NCBI GenBank assembly: GCA_963662175.1
Contig: OY759214.1
Location: 79,558,037-79,622,036, forward strand
DNA from: Aradus depressus
Lineage: Eukaryota; Arthropoda; Insecta; Hemiptera; Aradidae
DNA: 64,000 nt
Direction of reading: 5' to 3'
The position numbers were made by a program, and so were the translations under genes. The first letter of the stretch is position 1. Each line of letters begins with the position of its first letter. Below the pieces are notes generated by a model. It made no database searches and was not told where the DNA came from. It saw only the letters and a program-made list of their open reading frames with translations. Shown here piece after piece: positions 46,001 through 61,000 of the stretch.

Positions 46001-49000
46001 ACCTCGATATTCTTCGTATTTCACTCCTTTGTTATTCTAGTTAGTTCACTTTTATACTTTGTGTTTACTTTTGATGAACTTTTAAAATTTTAGGCAAAAT
46101 TGAAATTTTTCTAAAAGCAATATTCAAACCTTAATGGGTGTCATTATCTAAAGAGAGAGGTAGTATTCTCCTATATGACCAAAACACTTTGATGCCATTA
46201 AATATTAAATTGGAAGATACCAGTTTAGAAAAACATTTTCGTTATAATTACAATTATGTCCCCCGAGGGTGGAATAAAAAAAACGATATAGATGGTTTTG
46301 TTTTTATATTTTTGGCATACGTTTTATAAAAATCTAGAAACAAATACTTAACAATGTATTTGTACTAGGAATGTTCAGTAACTTATTTCCTTTCAGTTCG
46401 ACCAGAGAAGGAAAAACATATATAAAATATAGTTTGTCGCTTTTCAATATTTTAAAAAAATATCCAAGGAAATGAATGATATTATGTTTTCATTGCCAAA
46501 AAGTGTGTACGTCAGTGTTTTATTTTTAGCCAGTGAAAATCTAAGAAGTCTATTAAACATTCTTCATAGTTTTTTTGATCATGACTGGCAATAAGCCAAA
46601 TTATACCTGCTCGGGACCGTTCCAATCGAAGGAAGGCGTGCACAAGGTTTTTCCACTTCCAAAATAATTGCATAGCAAAACACATTGAAGGTTTACATAC
46701 ATTTTTTACTGTTTATGTTTAAATTATGTGATTTAAAAGGTATACTGAAAATTTAGATAATCATTTTGAGGGAATTTAAAATGTTGTTTTGCTCCTCTCC
46801 CCTCCCCCAAAAATAAAAATATTCTTGAACATCTCATTCATAAGTTCACCAGATTGCGGCAGGCAGTGTGGTTAAGATTATGTTATCCGAAAGAAATATG
46901 CCGCTTTCTTGAACCTCAAAATTTGTAATAATTTTTTTTTAATGTATATTATATGAGTATGTGTACAATTTTGAAAAAAAAAATCATATCTACTCCCAGT
47001 AAGCTTTCATGTGAGCTCCTCACAGTGAAGGTAAAACGCTGTTGATGCCCTTTATAATTTTCTAGGCGTTGAGCAATATTTATAGATATTTTAGAAAAAA
47101 ACCAAAACTTTCTAGCTAAATTGGTTTGATTTCTAGAGAGACAGACAGACGTACAAAACTTGATCTAAGGATCCTTTTTCTGTTCTTTTACCTACGGAAC
47201 CCTAACTAGAACTTTAGCTTAGTTCGAGGCTTTCTGTTCTGGCGCGAAGTGATCCAAAACTCCTGCTGTTCATCCTTCAGAAGTCTTGAGTAATTAAATT
47301 CTTTGTCTTGATCTCCTTGTAGTTTCCTGTTCTCTATTTGAAGAAGCTATAAGCGCCTCTCTTCCATAGTCTGTTTTGGATCCGACTTTGATATTTACAA
47401 CGATTTAGATAGTCATTCGTCACATGTTCAGAAAAAAAAGTTATTATCAGACGATGTCTGATTATAGGAGAGTTCGCCCTTAAATATTTCTTATTTAATT
47501 AGGTTGAGTTAATTGTCATCTCTTCTGCAATCAACATTAGTTGGAATCTGATAATTAGGATTCATTGCTCTCTTTTTTTTTTTTTTTTTTCTTATAGGGG
47601 AAATTAGATTTTAAATTGAATAGGGCATGGTGGGGGATTTAGCATGTTTTATTGAAATATTTGTTGTCATTAAATTAATACAGTACTTCTATTATATCTG
47701 TTATTTTCTTGTTGCATTGAGACGGGCGGCAGCCCCGTGTAGTTTTCAAATGTCTTCCGTCTTCCTTGGTGAAGTGTTTTCTTCCTGACCAAAAATACTT
47801 TTTTTGCTATTGCGCAAATGTTAAACTCTTTGTGCCTGAAAATATGGGCCAATTTGATTTTCTCTTCTCGATGGAGTCCTTATCTTCATTACATAAGACG
47901 GCTCTCTCGGGTTTCCCAGAACTCCATAGATTTGTCTAAGTCTGAATTACACTGAGATAATACTAATATATTTGTATTTATGTATATATTTGCTCTATCC
48001 TCTGTACAAGATACACATTAGGCAGAAATGTTAAAAAAAGAGACGTATGTGGGAAGATACAAGAGATAGGAGAAGCTGACTTCTTCCCTAAACTAGAATT
48101 TCTGACAGCTACATTATTCTTTCATTTATAATTTTTGTTGGTTTCACAACATATTAAATCACAAAGGTTTCGGGAAATACATCATCATGATGCATCAGTA
48201 TCTAAAAAATTGTTTATACATTCAGTCAGTGACCTTGATAATTTATATTATCAATCTTATTTTTTTTCTTAGTTATATAGATTTTCTTTTTTACTTATTC
48301 TCTTTTATTTATTTTTTTCATCATAATGAAGTTATTAGTTTTATGTTTTTTCCTGTTAATCTTTAGTTTATCTATTTTTTTAATTGTATAGTTTTTCCCC
48401 AATGTAGCACTAATTTTTATTTACCTATCTTTTCATTTCTTTGTACTGATACTATATTTCATTGTTCCTGTTCTTCATTCTATATGTATTTATTCTTAGG
48501 GGACCTCGGTCCCAGAATAATCAAATTTATTTTCATTTCATTTCATTTTAGTAACCATCATTGTGTTGTTCGCCATTATTCAACAAAAATAACACATATA
48601 TAGCCCGGGCATGAGTCATAGTAAACTAACTGTAATTTTTTTAAATTCATATTTGAGGAGACCTGTGGACAATTATTTATATTTTTTAAATACTAAATTA
48701 TTGGTTCTTTATTGTATATTGTTATTATAATATTATTGACGTAAACAAGTTCTTGATTTTATTAGTTTTTAAGAACTATTCGTATACGGGTAAGTCGCTA
48801 TTGTTCAAAGCGGCATATCTCTGCTACTAATGAATTTAAAAGAACATTCTATGACTCAAATGAAAAAAAAGAAAAAAAAATCATTTATTTCTCTCCAAAC
48901 ATGTTGGATTCACAAGAATACATTGAAATAAACTTTGCGGTACCACTATTTATAATATAAAGCAGAATGTCGTGTATGTGCCTCCGGAAAATTCACAGCC

Positions 49001-52000
49001 AATTCCGAAAATGCTGCAATTTGGCAGGCGGGTGTGGACTCCTTGCTCTTCTAGACTAGAAAACTGAAAAACTGTAAATAGCAGCCGGGTTATTCGGGAA
49101 AATATGTTGATAATGAAAAGTCGCAGAGCGATGCAGTTTCTCTCGCTTTAAACACCTAAAAACAACCTCACTCACTGTGTCCAGTTATTTTCCAATTTTA
49201 TAATTTACGGGGTAAAATTGCATTTAAGGTTTTAAAAAATCTTCATTTTTGACGTTTGCTTGATTTATCCCGATATTTATTGTTGAATACAATTATTTAT
49301 TTTTCGAATATTATCAAAATAATCCATTATATCGCTTATCATGCCATACACCAGTAAATATTTTTAGTAATATCAGACCTCATGGCCAGAAATGCTGGTT
49401 CATATGATAACAGATATCTGGTGCAAGATAATTAAAACAGAGAGAAAAAAAAAAAAATTACAGAAATATTTAAACTTTGTTTTGTAGATAGTTTCAATAC
49501 TCTCTTTGTTGTAGATAGTGCGATTATGTCTGACGTGGCTGTAAGTATAAATTTGATTTAGGCGTAAACGATAGATTCCATCTTTTTCACATATATCGTG
49601 AAAATAATGAAAATTACTTAGTGGATTCTATGTCATTCTTGTAGTTGCTAAGTAATTTTAATAAAACAATTAATAGATGATATTAAGGGAAAACTGGCGA
49701 CGCAGTCGATTTTAGAGCTAGAACCTGCAACCTCTAGGAAGTTTGTCCTGTCTGCCCTGACTGGGTGTACACAGAGACGGTATTCCAAACAAAAACAAAA
49801 AAAAAAGTGTTGAGTACTTGGATTATTTCAACCAAAAGTCTGTGTAATTGAAAGATATCTCTCCTTTGTGATAATGACAAAGGAAAATCAAAATGAGTAA
49901 TGAACAAAAGACTGATAAACGAAATGTACAATGTAAGACCATTAAACAATCGAGAGAATAAATGACTCAGTTTTGTAATGATGGCAACGCAAGACTTATA
50001 GGGAAGACAACACAATACATAAGATATTGTGGTTGTGCAGTGTCATCACAACCGATAACACTATCAACCTTCTATATGTGATGTCATGAAGCAACGCAGT
50101 AGAAACACAAGATGGCAGCCGGTTGCACCACTTTGTCATTGGACGATAGCCCAAATTATGTTACTTACATAAACAGCGAGACGAACATTCTAAATAAGAC
50201 TCACTGTTAAATACGATCAGGCTGCCAACACATGCGCTGAGTTCAAAGAACTCCAAACAAACAAAATACTCTAATTAAATCTTTTTAGGATTCCACACCA
50301 CGTATGGTAAAAATGGAAGCATTATGGAAAACACAGATTGTTCGTCCATCTGTCACAGCCTCATACATCTTGAATGTTTAAAAAGTTGACAGTCAAGTAT
50401 ATGGATCATATGCAGCGTCAGGTTAGGTTTTTTTGTATTCAGATTTCGAAGGAAAGTGACGACGATTTTCCGTTTGTTATATATATTTTTTTTTATTTTC
50501 TTGGTTTTTAATTTATTAAAATATTTTCCGGATAAACATCAATGGTAACTATTTGTTATACAGAATAGTTACCTGGGTTAGTCCGTATAATTAAATTGTT
50601 TATGCAATGTAGTTTACACTGTATTTTAACTGGGCAGTTAGCCAAACATGTTCTATTACTCATTTTACGCACACAGTTCTCTTAGTTTTGAGATTTATGA
50701 CTATTTTCGAAATATTTTAAATGCTACATTTTTTCCTAGCCTAAAATATTTATTTTTATCTTATTACTTCTCTTTTGCACCTTGAAAGAAATATGAACAA
50801 AGCTACGTTTTGGAAAAAAGACTCATCGATTCTTTGAAAATGACATCACTCATTCTTCTTTCAGCAAAATAATGTTCAACTTCTTCCGAATAATAGTTTT
50901 ACTCCAATCGCCTTTTAGTAACACTGCAATAAAACAGAAATGAGGGCGCCGGTAGCTCAGTGGTATGCGTGGTTGCTTTCTGAGCTCAAGGTCGTGGGTT
51001 CGAAACCCTTGCGAGGCCCTTAGTTTATTTTATTTGGGAGGTAAAATAAATTTAAGCACGTCGTCCTTCGGATGGGACGTTAAGCGATGGTCCCGAGCCT
51101 GTGCGATGTCAGGTACTCGTTAAAGACCCCTATCCTAGGGGAATAAAAATTTAGGGTAGGCAAAATTTAGGACTCCTACAGTAGAGTCGGTCTCATGTCC
51201 ACCAGAGTGACGAAAGAGCGCTGGTAGTAGGTGATATGACCTCGTAGTTAAAGCCCGGGTTTGAGTCATAATAACTAACTAACTATCAAATAGAAATAAC
51301 AATATAGTTTATTGTTTAGATAAAACTATGTATGTCCTAAAAAAATCATAGTATTTTTCGGTGTGAATATTACGAGATGAGGATTATTTTGTTTCTGCCG
51401 TTGGAGTAGGTCGTGAATGCCATATAATAATTTATGATTACCGATAAACAGTAGCATATCAATATGAATTTACTCGAAGTTATGGGAAGAAAGATTTAAA
51501 TCAACAATCAAAATAGTAAACAGATAAGAAGCTGGAGATGATTAGGTCTGCAAGAAGTGCGCCTATAACTTATATACATTTTGTAATGAAGCTATTTTAC
51601 ATATATTTGACCATATTTATCTCCATGTCCAACAATAATAATTAAACTAGTTTTTCTACATTACAATTTGTGTTTTTTTAGGCAAGATGCCAGCGGCGGA
51701 TGTTCCTAAAGGATGGATCACCATGCTGGACGAATGTACTAAGAAGATGAAGGATCAGGTCCAGATAGAACTGAAAGCTTCAATCATATACATGGCCATG
51801 GTAATTATTTTGTTGATAACTAGCAGGTTACTCGGCGTTACCCGGGAAAAACTTGCATTACATTACTTTACCAGCTATATGCGATATCCTGGCAGAGATT
51901 AAAAAACATTGGTTTTCTTCCTGCACATCATAGAACGTATAGGTAAAAAGAAAATGGAAGAATAGAGATGGAGGAAGACATGTTGGGTAAATAAATACAG

Positions 52001-55000
52001 GCATTCTGTTTTGAAAATGTTTATATTTTAGTATTTAAAGGAACGTTTCGAACTTAACTTTTTCATCAGAGCTAATAAAATCGACAAGAAATGTCCATAA
52101 ACCGAACGCTCTGAATGGACTGTATTATAATAGGGGTTGTATGAATTCACAATTGGAATGTTCCCTTGGGACTTGCCTAGCTGGCAGTATAATTTACCGT
52201 ACTCTCCTGGCAGCAGCGTGTATATCCATACAGAGACATGTATGGAGTTTCGTATTGCACAAATTGTACGCTACTGCACGATGAAAAGAACAATGGTAAC
52301 CCCCTTCTCCCAAAGAAATAAATATGTATATTTTCTAATTCTCTGTGTCGAACCATTCGATATGATACACAACTCGTATCGTTAAAAATGAAATTATGGC
52401 CATTCCCCGTATCAGCGCCTCCCCCTTTAAAGTTGTTCGAGTCCCACATAGCCTATATATTCTTCTAAGTTGAGCCATCTTTGAATGCCCCTACAAGTTT
52501 CTTCAATGTAGATTCAGCCGTCTTTGCGTTATGCTTGGACGTACTGACAGAGCAACAGACACGCATACTTAGAGCTTCTTTATTATAAATGTATGCATCC
52601 AGACTCTGAAGGGGTCAGTTAATGTGTGGACTGGGCTAGTAAGGTATTCCTTAGCGTTTAAAATAAATAAATGTATTTATTTACATTTGATAACTGTATC
52701 TATGTACTATCGTAAAAACTTCCTTCTTGCCAGGGCCTTGTACATCCATACATGGAATAACTCTGACCAATCTTAGCGGCCCTGATTCTTTTCTTGTTTT
52801 TTAATTAATTTTTTATTTATTTTTGGTGTTAATAAAATGTTTTTCTATTATTTTATTCTTAAGTCCGTCTGTCTGTCAGTTGCATAACTTCAGAACTGGT
52901 TGGTTTCCTTATTAAGCCTCAGGGGAGTAAGTTGCCAATTTTAAAGGTGGAATTCATTGGATGGTATTGTAGGGATTTTATTGTTTTCTGAAGTATCTGT
53001 TATCAGTGACTTACCATCATCGCATACCATGATTTCTACCTTACGATCTTATAAAGTTTGCTATCTTATATTATATATTATTGAAAACATAAAAAGTTAT
53101 GCTAGTTAATCAGAAAATACAATTAATTAAAAACCATTTAGTCTTTATTTTGTGATCTGATTTTTCCTACTTCTATTCAACTTAAAGACAAAATGTTTAC
53201 TATTTTTATAGGAAAATTCATCCGATTTAATGTACACTACATCATGCAATGTTAGTAAAAATGAGTGTTTGAGCTATGCCATATTGAACTGGGCCTGTTA
53301 GTAACCAGCTCGTTCCTACCAGAACATTTTATTTATTTTTTAAATTAACAAATTTTAAAATTTAAAGAATCGTTTCGTTCTTGAGAACAGAATAAAAAAA
53401 GTATCGGTGAATCATCGGCCAAGTACTCCCCAAGCATGAATTAATTAATTACGTTTTCGCGTTCCCTCCAAAGCCAATTGGCCGTTTGGCTTCGGGAGTT
53501 ATGTTCATGGACACACCCTGACATACAGATTTTTTTTTTTCGTTTTTGGAATAAGAAGGTCGGAAAATATGAAATTCAGTTGAAAACCCAATTTCTAATT
53601 TCTGATCGATTACGTAACTTCCTCTATACTTTGTATAGTAGGCGAAGTAAAATGTTTGTTCCCCAAAAAAAAGTATAAAAAAATGTAACAAAACTTATTG
53701 TTCTTGGATTTTCAATAATATTTTTACATTATCATATTGTTTCTCTCCATTTCGATATAAATGAAGTTCCCCTTAAAACTTTCCGGTCTCTTTTATAGCT
53801 CTTATTCTCGCGAAAAAAATAAAAAATGATATATATGTATACAGACCGCTTCAAGAGCTATTTTTTGTTTGCGTTTTTTGGAGTTGTCGGTATTTCGTAA
53901 TCCTTTCTGAACAATATTCTTCTTTTTAATTCCTTTCCACTCCGGAACGATGTATGCTTAATACAAAATTGTAATTTTTTTTCTCGAAACTATCAGAATC
54001 TTCAATAATTGTATCATTATACACAGTTCCGCTGATCAACTAAGCAGATATAGTTCGTACACTCACCACTTCATCTTATCACTATCCTTTGTCCTCGTTT
54101 CTTGCATCTTATCATTCTGAGTAAACAACTCTTCATTTTATTTACTTGTGCACTCTGACATATAACACTTTTTAAATAATAACTTTTAAATAATTATTAT
54201 TATTATTATTTTTTCCAGGGAGCCCATTTTTCCAAAGATTCAGTCAACCGGCCGGGATTCGCTGATCTGTTTTTCAAGTCTGCCAGTGAGGAGCGAGAAC
54301 ATGCTATGAAAATCATCCAGTACTTGACCATGCGAGGAGGCCTTGTCAGGGACTTCAACGAACTAATTCCCTATAATACTATTGTGGTATGTTCGTTGGA
54401 TATTTTTAAATTGTTTTATTTTTTAAAGGTTGTATTCTCTCTATTAAGATCTGTTCCATAATAAAAACCGCTATCTATACAAGACAGTTTAAACTAACGA
54501 ATTGGTAATTGAGCAATATCTCTGAAAAATTTTTTTTGTCGGTGAGTCACCGGCAATGTACTGCGCTAGAAAGAATTAATCAATTAAATTTTCGCTTTTC
54601 AAAACCAGTCGACCATGTAGGCTTATAATCAATAGCTGACTTCGGGCTCATCTCCACCATTGTGACGCAAGATAGCTCTGGTAGTATGCGACATGACCTT
54701 GTACTTAAAGCCCGGGCATGAGTCATAATAACTAATTAATTAACTAATTTATTTATTGCTCATATGATTGTTAATACATCCCATAGGAGGAGTTGGTCCT
54801 TACGTAAGTTACAAAAAACAAAAAGAGATTTGTCTTAAAATGAATAATAATCTTATTATTAGGCTTATAAGCCTAATATAACCAAGCTCATGCAACTTTT
54901 AAACAATAATGCATTTAAATAACAGTAGAAATTTAATAAAATATACAGAGAATTGGCAGTGTAATCATGAAGATTTTGAAATCTAAAAATGCTCATGTGA

Positions 55001-58000
55001 AAAAATATTATAAAATATATTTGTTTGATAAAAAATTGATAAAACGTTTCATAACTAAGATAGAACAATACTAGAAGCAAGAACATACTGAAACAATGCA
55101 AAGAGTAAAAGAATGAATATAAACAAGAGAGACAGTAATGAAAAGAAAAGAGATAAAAGCAGAATAGAGAGAAATTATAACAGATCCTTTAGCTTGAATT
55201 ATATTTTTTGTTGCTTGAATTTTAATTCAATTAATTATATTATAATAATAACAAATGATACGGACATACAGACCCACACAACTCGCTATAAGGATATATT
55301 TTCTTTCCTCGTACTATGAAACCCTAAATGTGACAACATATAATAACATGATCTAAACAGATGAATCGACTACGACAACTCCATGAATCAGGTGTTATTT
55401 GACGTAATCCGTGGGGTTTCCGGTTTCCAAGACTTCCTAGAGCTCTATGATGTAATAAAAATATTTCATTATTGTTTAGTGAATGTAAAAAAAAAAAAAA
55501 TTGTAATGAAAACAAGAAATTCTAAAATATTTTCAATATATCATTCTTTATATTTTTTTCAATGAAATAATTTCGTAATGAGACGTAAATCAACATTAAA
55601 CGTTTTTGGAGACATCTCTCATCCTCAGGATCTAATATTTGTTATAAACAATAATGAAGTATTCATATACATTTGTCATGATTAAAATATAAATGATCAC
55701 TCTGAAAGAGATACATATATTCTTGTATATTTATATATGAAGAGTTGAAATACATTAGATGATAGTTTACTGAAGGACTGGCGGTGCGATGGGAAGCGCT
55801 CCAGAGGTTTGTTGTCAACACTCCCTATACTTGGTGCTAGATTGGCTGGTTGTCCAACTTGCTACTATTCCCTACATACCATCCTTGGACCTCTTCTTCA
55901 TGGACTGGTCTCTACACTTCATGTTCGACACTTCCCGATGTAGGCTTCCAGTCGTCACCACTAATCCTATACCGGAAACGCTAATGGCTCCAGCAGCCAA
56001 AGAAACAAATTTATGCTTTCATTCCGTGAAAAACTAGGTCTTCCGTATTAGATGCTGTCTTCCATCTTAGATTTCGATTTTGGGTTGTGAGATTTTCAGG
56101 TATTGAAGTAATTTTTTTATGTAGCTAATAAATCTCCCAATATATTTCAAGACATGAGACGTGATTCATAATAACGTAGTTGCATAAATCATTACTATAT
56201 TATCTGAGAATCTCACACAACTAATAATCGAAATAGTTTACCTCAGATTGAAAGCTTAAACATGTTGGCGTGTTGTGTGTGTTCAATTGTTGTTAGTTTA
56301 TACTTTAATTATGACAAATTTATGTGAATGTTGTTTATAAGTAATTTTAGATACTAAGAATGGGAGGTGTCTCTCGTATAACGTTCAACTTAATTATTAT
56401 TTGTCTATGACTTAAAATAAATGGGAGATATATTAACTGCATAAAAAGTTACTAAGATATCTGAAAATCTCCTCAGGCAATCCAAAATCGAAATAATTCC
56501 ATTAACCTTTGTTATTTATTTATTTCTTCTAAGATTGATTGTGTGTTGTAGAATCCTCCGAAGAGCTCTTGGGCGAGCGGGTACGAGGCGTTGAAGGACG
56601 CCCTCAACCTTGAGGCCGAGGTTACAGAGAGGATAAAGTTGATCATGCAGGAGTGCGAACAGCCCAAAGACATCAAGAGTTCACCTCCCACCACCTCATC
56701 CGTATACAACGATTATCATGTAAGTACCTACCTGTCTTTTCTATGCCATTCAAATAATAATAAAAATTGTTTATTACCTGGAACCTATTTGTCTCCTTTT
56801 GACTTTTCAATAAAGCAAAATGGAGATGAATGTTATAATTATTTAAATTATGCCCTTAATAACAAAACATATTGTCACATACTTCTTCACTTGTAACTTA
56901 TGAAGTCCACGCTGCAGTGAGTAATCCTTTATTTACTATTTTCCACAACACGCTTGAGTCGACCGGTCCACAAGAAAATTTGACAAATTTAAAATGTCAA
57001 AAGAAAACACAAAACTTTTTTTTTTTTATAAGTTATATTATTATGGAGGGAATACTATTTTTTTTTTAAGTCAGTTCACAACCAAATACTAAAAGACGAT
57101 CAAATAAACAGTTAAAGAAACTAATTATATTTTACTCATTTAGAAAGCTGGTAGCTCAGAGGTAGCGACAGGAGGAATAGTTAACATAGATATCCTACCC
57201 CTCCCTGCTCCCTCTCATTCATATTTATTGAGACGTCACACAACCTATTTTTCATTTTCCAATGTCAGGTACTCGTTAAGGAGTCGTATGTTATATGTAA
57301 CTAAACCTGGGTAGGTAAAATTTCGGTCTTTCCGCTGTAGAGCTAACAGGGAAGGGATAAGAGCATTGGATGCTTAGGTCCCTAGGTGTACACAACAACC
57401 CTCCCGATAAATCTGTCTATGGTTGACTATCAACGTTTCTGGTTGCTGCCTACCTACCAATATTGCTGCCTTAACCCATGCATGCCCACTATTTTTTTAT
57501 TTTTATTTTGAAATAATCTCTTAGGAAACTACTCTTAGTGACCCATTCTAACTGGGAAAAATGTTAAGAAAATTATAGCTATGCATTTAGTATGGAAATT
57601 AGACTGTTGCGAAAACGCAACACCGGGCATTAGGAGAGTCATTTTCCTATTATACTACTTGTTAAATAAAATGTACAAAATAAGGATTTTATTTGAAATA
57701 AAAATTTAAAAAATGTATAAATAACAATAGCATTAATTATTCAATAGATTTTTTTTAAATGTAACTTTCTAGAATTGTTAATTTAATTTTCACCGTATTA
57801 TAGATAACCAAAAGAATACATGTTTTATAGATATTGGTGATCGGAGTGCTCCCGAAACGTTTGTAATTGCTATTTTTTTGTAAGGCAAAACACAAATGGG
57901 TGAAGGGATGCTGTAATAATATCGATGGTGAAGATACCCAAGCTCCTATGTCAAAAATAGCAAGTTTACAGGAGAGCATTAAAACTGTTGTTTACCTTTT

Positions 58001-61000
58001 GAAGTTAACCTTATTGTAATGTTCTAAACGACTTCTTCTTCAAAAAGAAAAAACAATATTCGTCTTACATACGATAGATTAATTTTAAATTGACTTCGGA
58101 GGTTGGGCGCCAACAAAAGTACACAATTGTGAAGTTTGAGGTGATAACAGTGACATACAGGGTTTTCGTTTTCCTGCTATCTAGAGGTTTTTATGGGAAA
58201 TAACGACATAGGAGTTTGAACACCTGATAAATTAGAATGTGTAAGATATTTTAGTTAAAAAAACGAAAAATCGTAAAAATTGACATAGGAGGTTGGGTAC
58301 CTTCACCATCGATATGTTATATATGAATTAAGCATCTCCTTACACAACCAAAAAAATTTATTTTCTTGTAATGAATCTATATATATATATATTGAAGTGA
58401 CCTTTGCTTGGGGGCTTTAAACTTTTATTAATTACTATGAAAATGATTTTACTTTTGGGGTTAACATGCGTACTCAGAAGGTGAACTAGGCTGTAGAGAA
58501 TTTAGAGAACAATTTATAAGACAACATACATTTATTAACACAATTATTGACATATATTAGTGAGGCGTCCCTCCATAATCGCACATCTGGAATAAAATAT
58601 CTATCAAACATGAAATAAATTATATAGACTTAAATGTTCTGGTAACTCCCGCAACATGAAGGTGTCTATTGATGATCATCCAGCCATTCGTCTCGATGTC
58701 GGAGAAATGTAAAATAAATGATTCCGTTACCTTGTAAGTCTTCTTTTTCTAACCACACTCAAGCCTGTGGCCTCTCCTCCAGAATTCACGACGATTGAGG
58801 AACTTCCAGTCCTTTTGAAGTAGGCAGCAGGGATGATTTCCCTCTAGCAGCAAAATTAGAGTCTTCGGTCTCCTACGTCCGGTCAAACAGGAGTCTCCTT
58901 CTTCCCACAGCTCAGCCAGGAATGTCTTCTCCCTCAATAGCTCAACTCTGACTCCTTTCTCGTAGCTGAACGAGGACCGACTAACTCCTCTGATAGCTGA
59001 CTGAAGACTGTCTATCTCCTCTGACACATCAGCCACGACTCTCCTTCATACCGCACTTCAGCGAGGAATCCTCCAATTTCCATCCCCTCCACTTCATGTA
59101 TCTTCCACTAGTGCGCTTCTCGTGGTCGCTCTCATAACTATAATTAACAATCGTTCTGGGATATGCGATATATCACAATTGCCTCCCTTTGATTAAAAAA
59201 ATTGCGGAGATACATTTATTAAGGTAGCGACGTAATTTTTTGTCTTCACTTGGCTCTTATTTCACTCACTTCTGAACACTTCTTATATTACACTGTACAA
59301 TCTTATACTATATTACAATTTTTTACAATATATAACGATGGATTTAAAAATGGCTTGAATGTCTGTTTCGTACTTTATCAACTTCGTCCTGTCTGTCTGT
59401 CTCATATTCTATCAGCTTTGTACTGTCGGCTTCTTTAATTAATTATTACTTTAAATTATTTATTCTTTTTATTCTCCTTAAATTCTTTATTATTTATTCC
59501 TCAAATTCTTTATTATTTATTCTTCAAATTCTTTATTATTCATCGATACATGTGCCTTGGTAATAAAATTCCTTTTTTTTTTTTTAACTATCAATCTTCA
59601 TTTTCCTGCTATCATATCTCATTCCAAATACCCCACTTAGGTATCAATTATTAACGACGATCGACGAAGAATGCTTCCACAGCATTAAAATACTAATAAC
59701 GACGAAATATGCTCTCAACGCATCTATATCCACAATTACTATCACAATTATCGACGAAGAATGTCTTTCCTGACATCGTAGATTGGCCCTATTTCGGCTC
59801 ACAAAATTCTCCATAAACTTTCATATCATTATTTATCGTCTAATATCCTTCTCTGTTTAATAATTACCAATACCATTTCTTTCTTTACTTCGCACCATAT
59901 TTCATCATCAAGGCATCCAAAACGTAACAATGTTAATAAAGTTTTCCTTATTTATCTATCAAAATTTAATCAGCCGACAGTCAAAAGAATAAAAATACTC
60001 TGTTGAGATATCTTCCCAGAGTGGAAGCCGCTATCCTAACAATGTCCCTAACTTAATTTGGTTTCTATTTATCTACTAATGTTCTGTCCTGTCTGTTCAT
60101 GTTGAAACCTGCAAGCCGCTATCTTAATACCTCCAAATGTTCTGTCCTGTCTGTTCATGTTGAGACCTGAAGCCCGCCGTTATAACAATGCGTCGAAGTT
60201 AATTTAATTCTTTACTTATCTACTAATGTTGAACAATCTTGTCCTGTCAGGTTTAGACCTGAAGCCCGCCAAAATGAATAACTAACAAAAATATTAACAC
60301 AAAACGAAACGAAAAATATATGAACGCTAAACTATATAATACTTATTTACAATTTTTATTTACAAACATGCCCAGTATGGATATTTTCCTGAATTCCGAA
60401 AAATACCCAATTGCACTCAACTAGCCGGGGGTTCGTGGGACCCCAAGAATCCTGGTCAATTCCGTCTGCGGCGTTAATTTAGTCCCGGGCTCTCCCCTGG
60501 TCAATTTCCTGCGTCAATTTCGACCCTTCCCTCTTATATCTTTTCAAAAGAGAAATATGAAAACGTCCCCTTTTTTGTCCTGTATCTGAGTTATGTTTAA
60601 TTGTTACTAAATACGGTCCTTCCCAGTATATCAATGGTTTATAAACTTCTTCGTTATTTTCCGGTATCCTTAAGGGTTCAACTAATACTAATCCCCCCAT
60701 GATTAATTTCTGAGTTCTATGTTGTCTATCGTCTGTACCTATACGGATAGTATCGTCTGTCTTATGTACGCATACAAGTGGAGACATGTATTGGCTTTCT
60801 GTATCCTCATTCATTTGTACACATTCGTCTGTCAGTTCTGTTTTCGTATTTACTATTTCTTTTTCTATCATGTCCCCTTGTTGTACAGTTTCCGTAGTTA
60901 ATTCTTGTCCCTGAATGTCCATGTCAGTCTGTAATTGCTTATTATGTTCGGTCAAGTCCTTAGTTTGTATGCTCCGTTCTTGGAAACTATCTCGTATATC

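Noticed and set aside
50942..51015. tRNA gene at the SINE heads
   Set aside because: A and B boxes are present but the arms do not fold into a full cloverleaf, and each head continues into the SINE body.
55789..56037. 82-codon frame in Fer1HCH intron 3
   Set aside because: Composition is somewhat coding-like, but there is no domain and no fitting splice sites; exons 3 and 4 join directly in phase.
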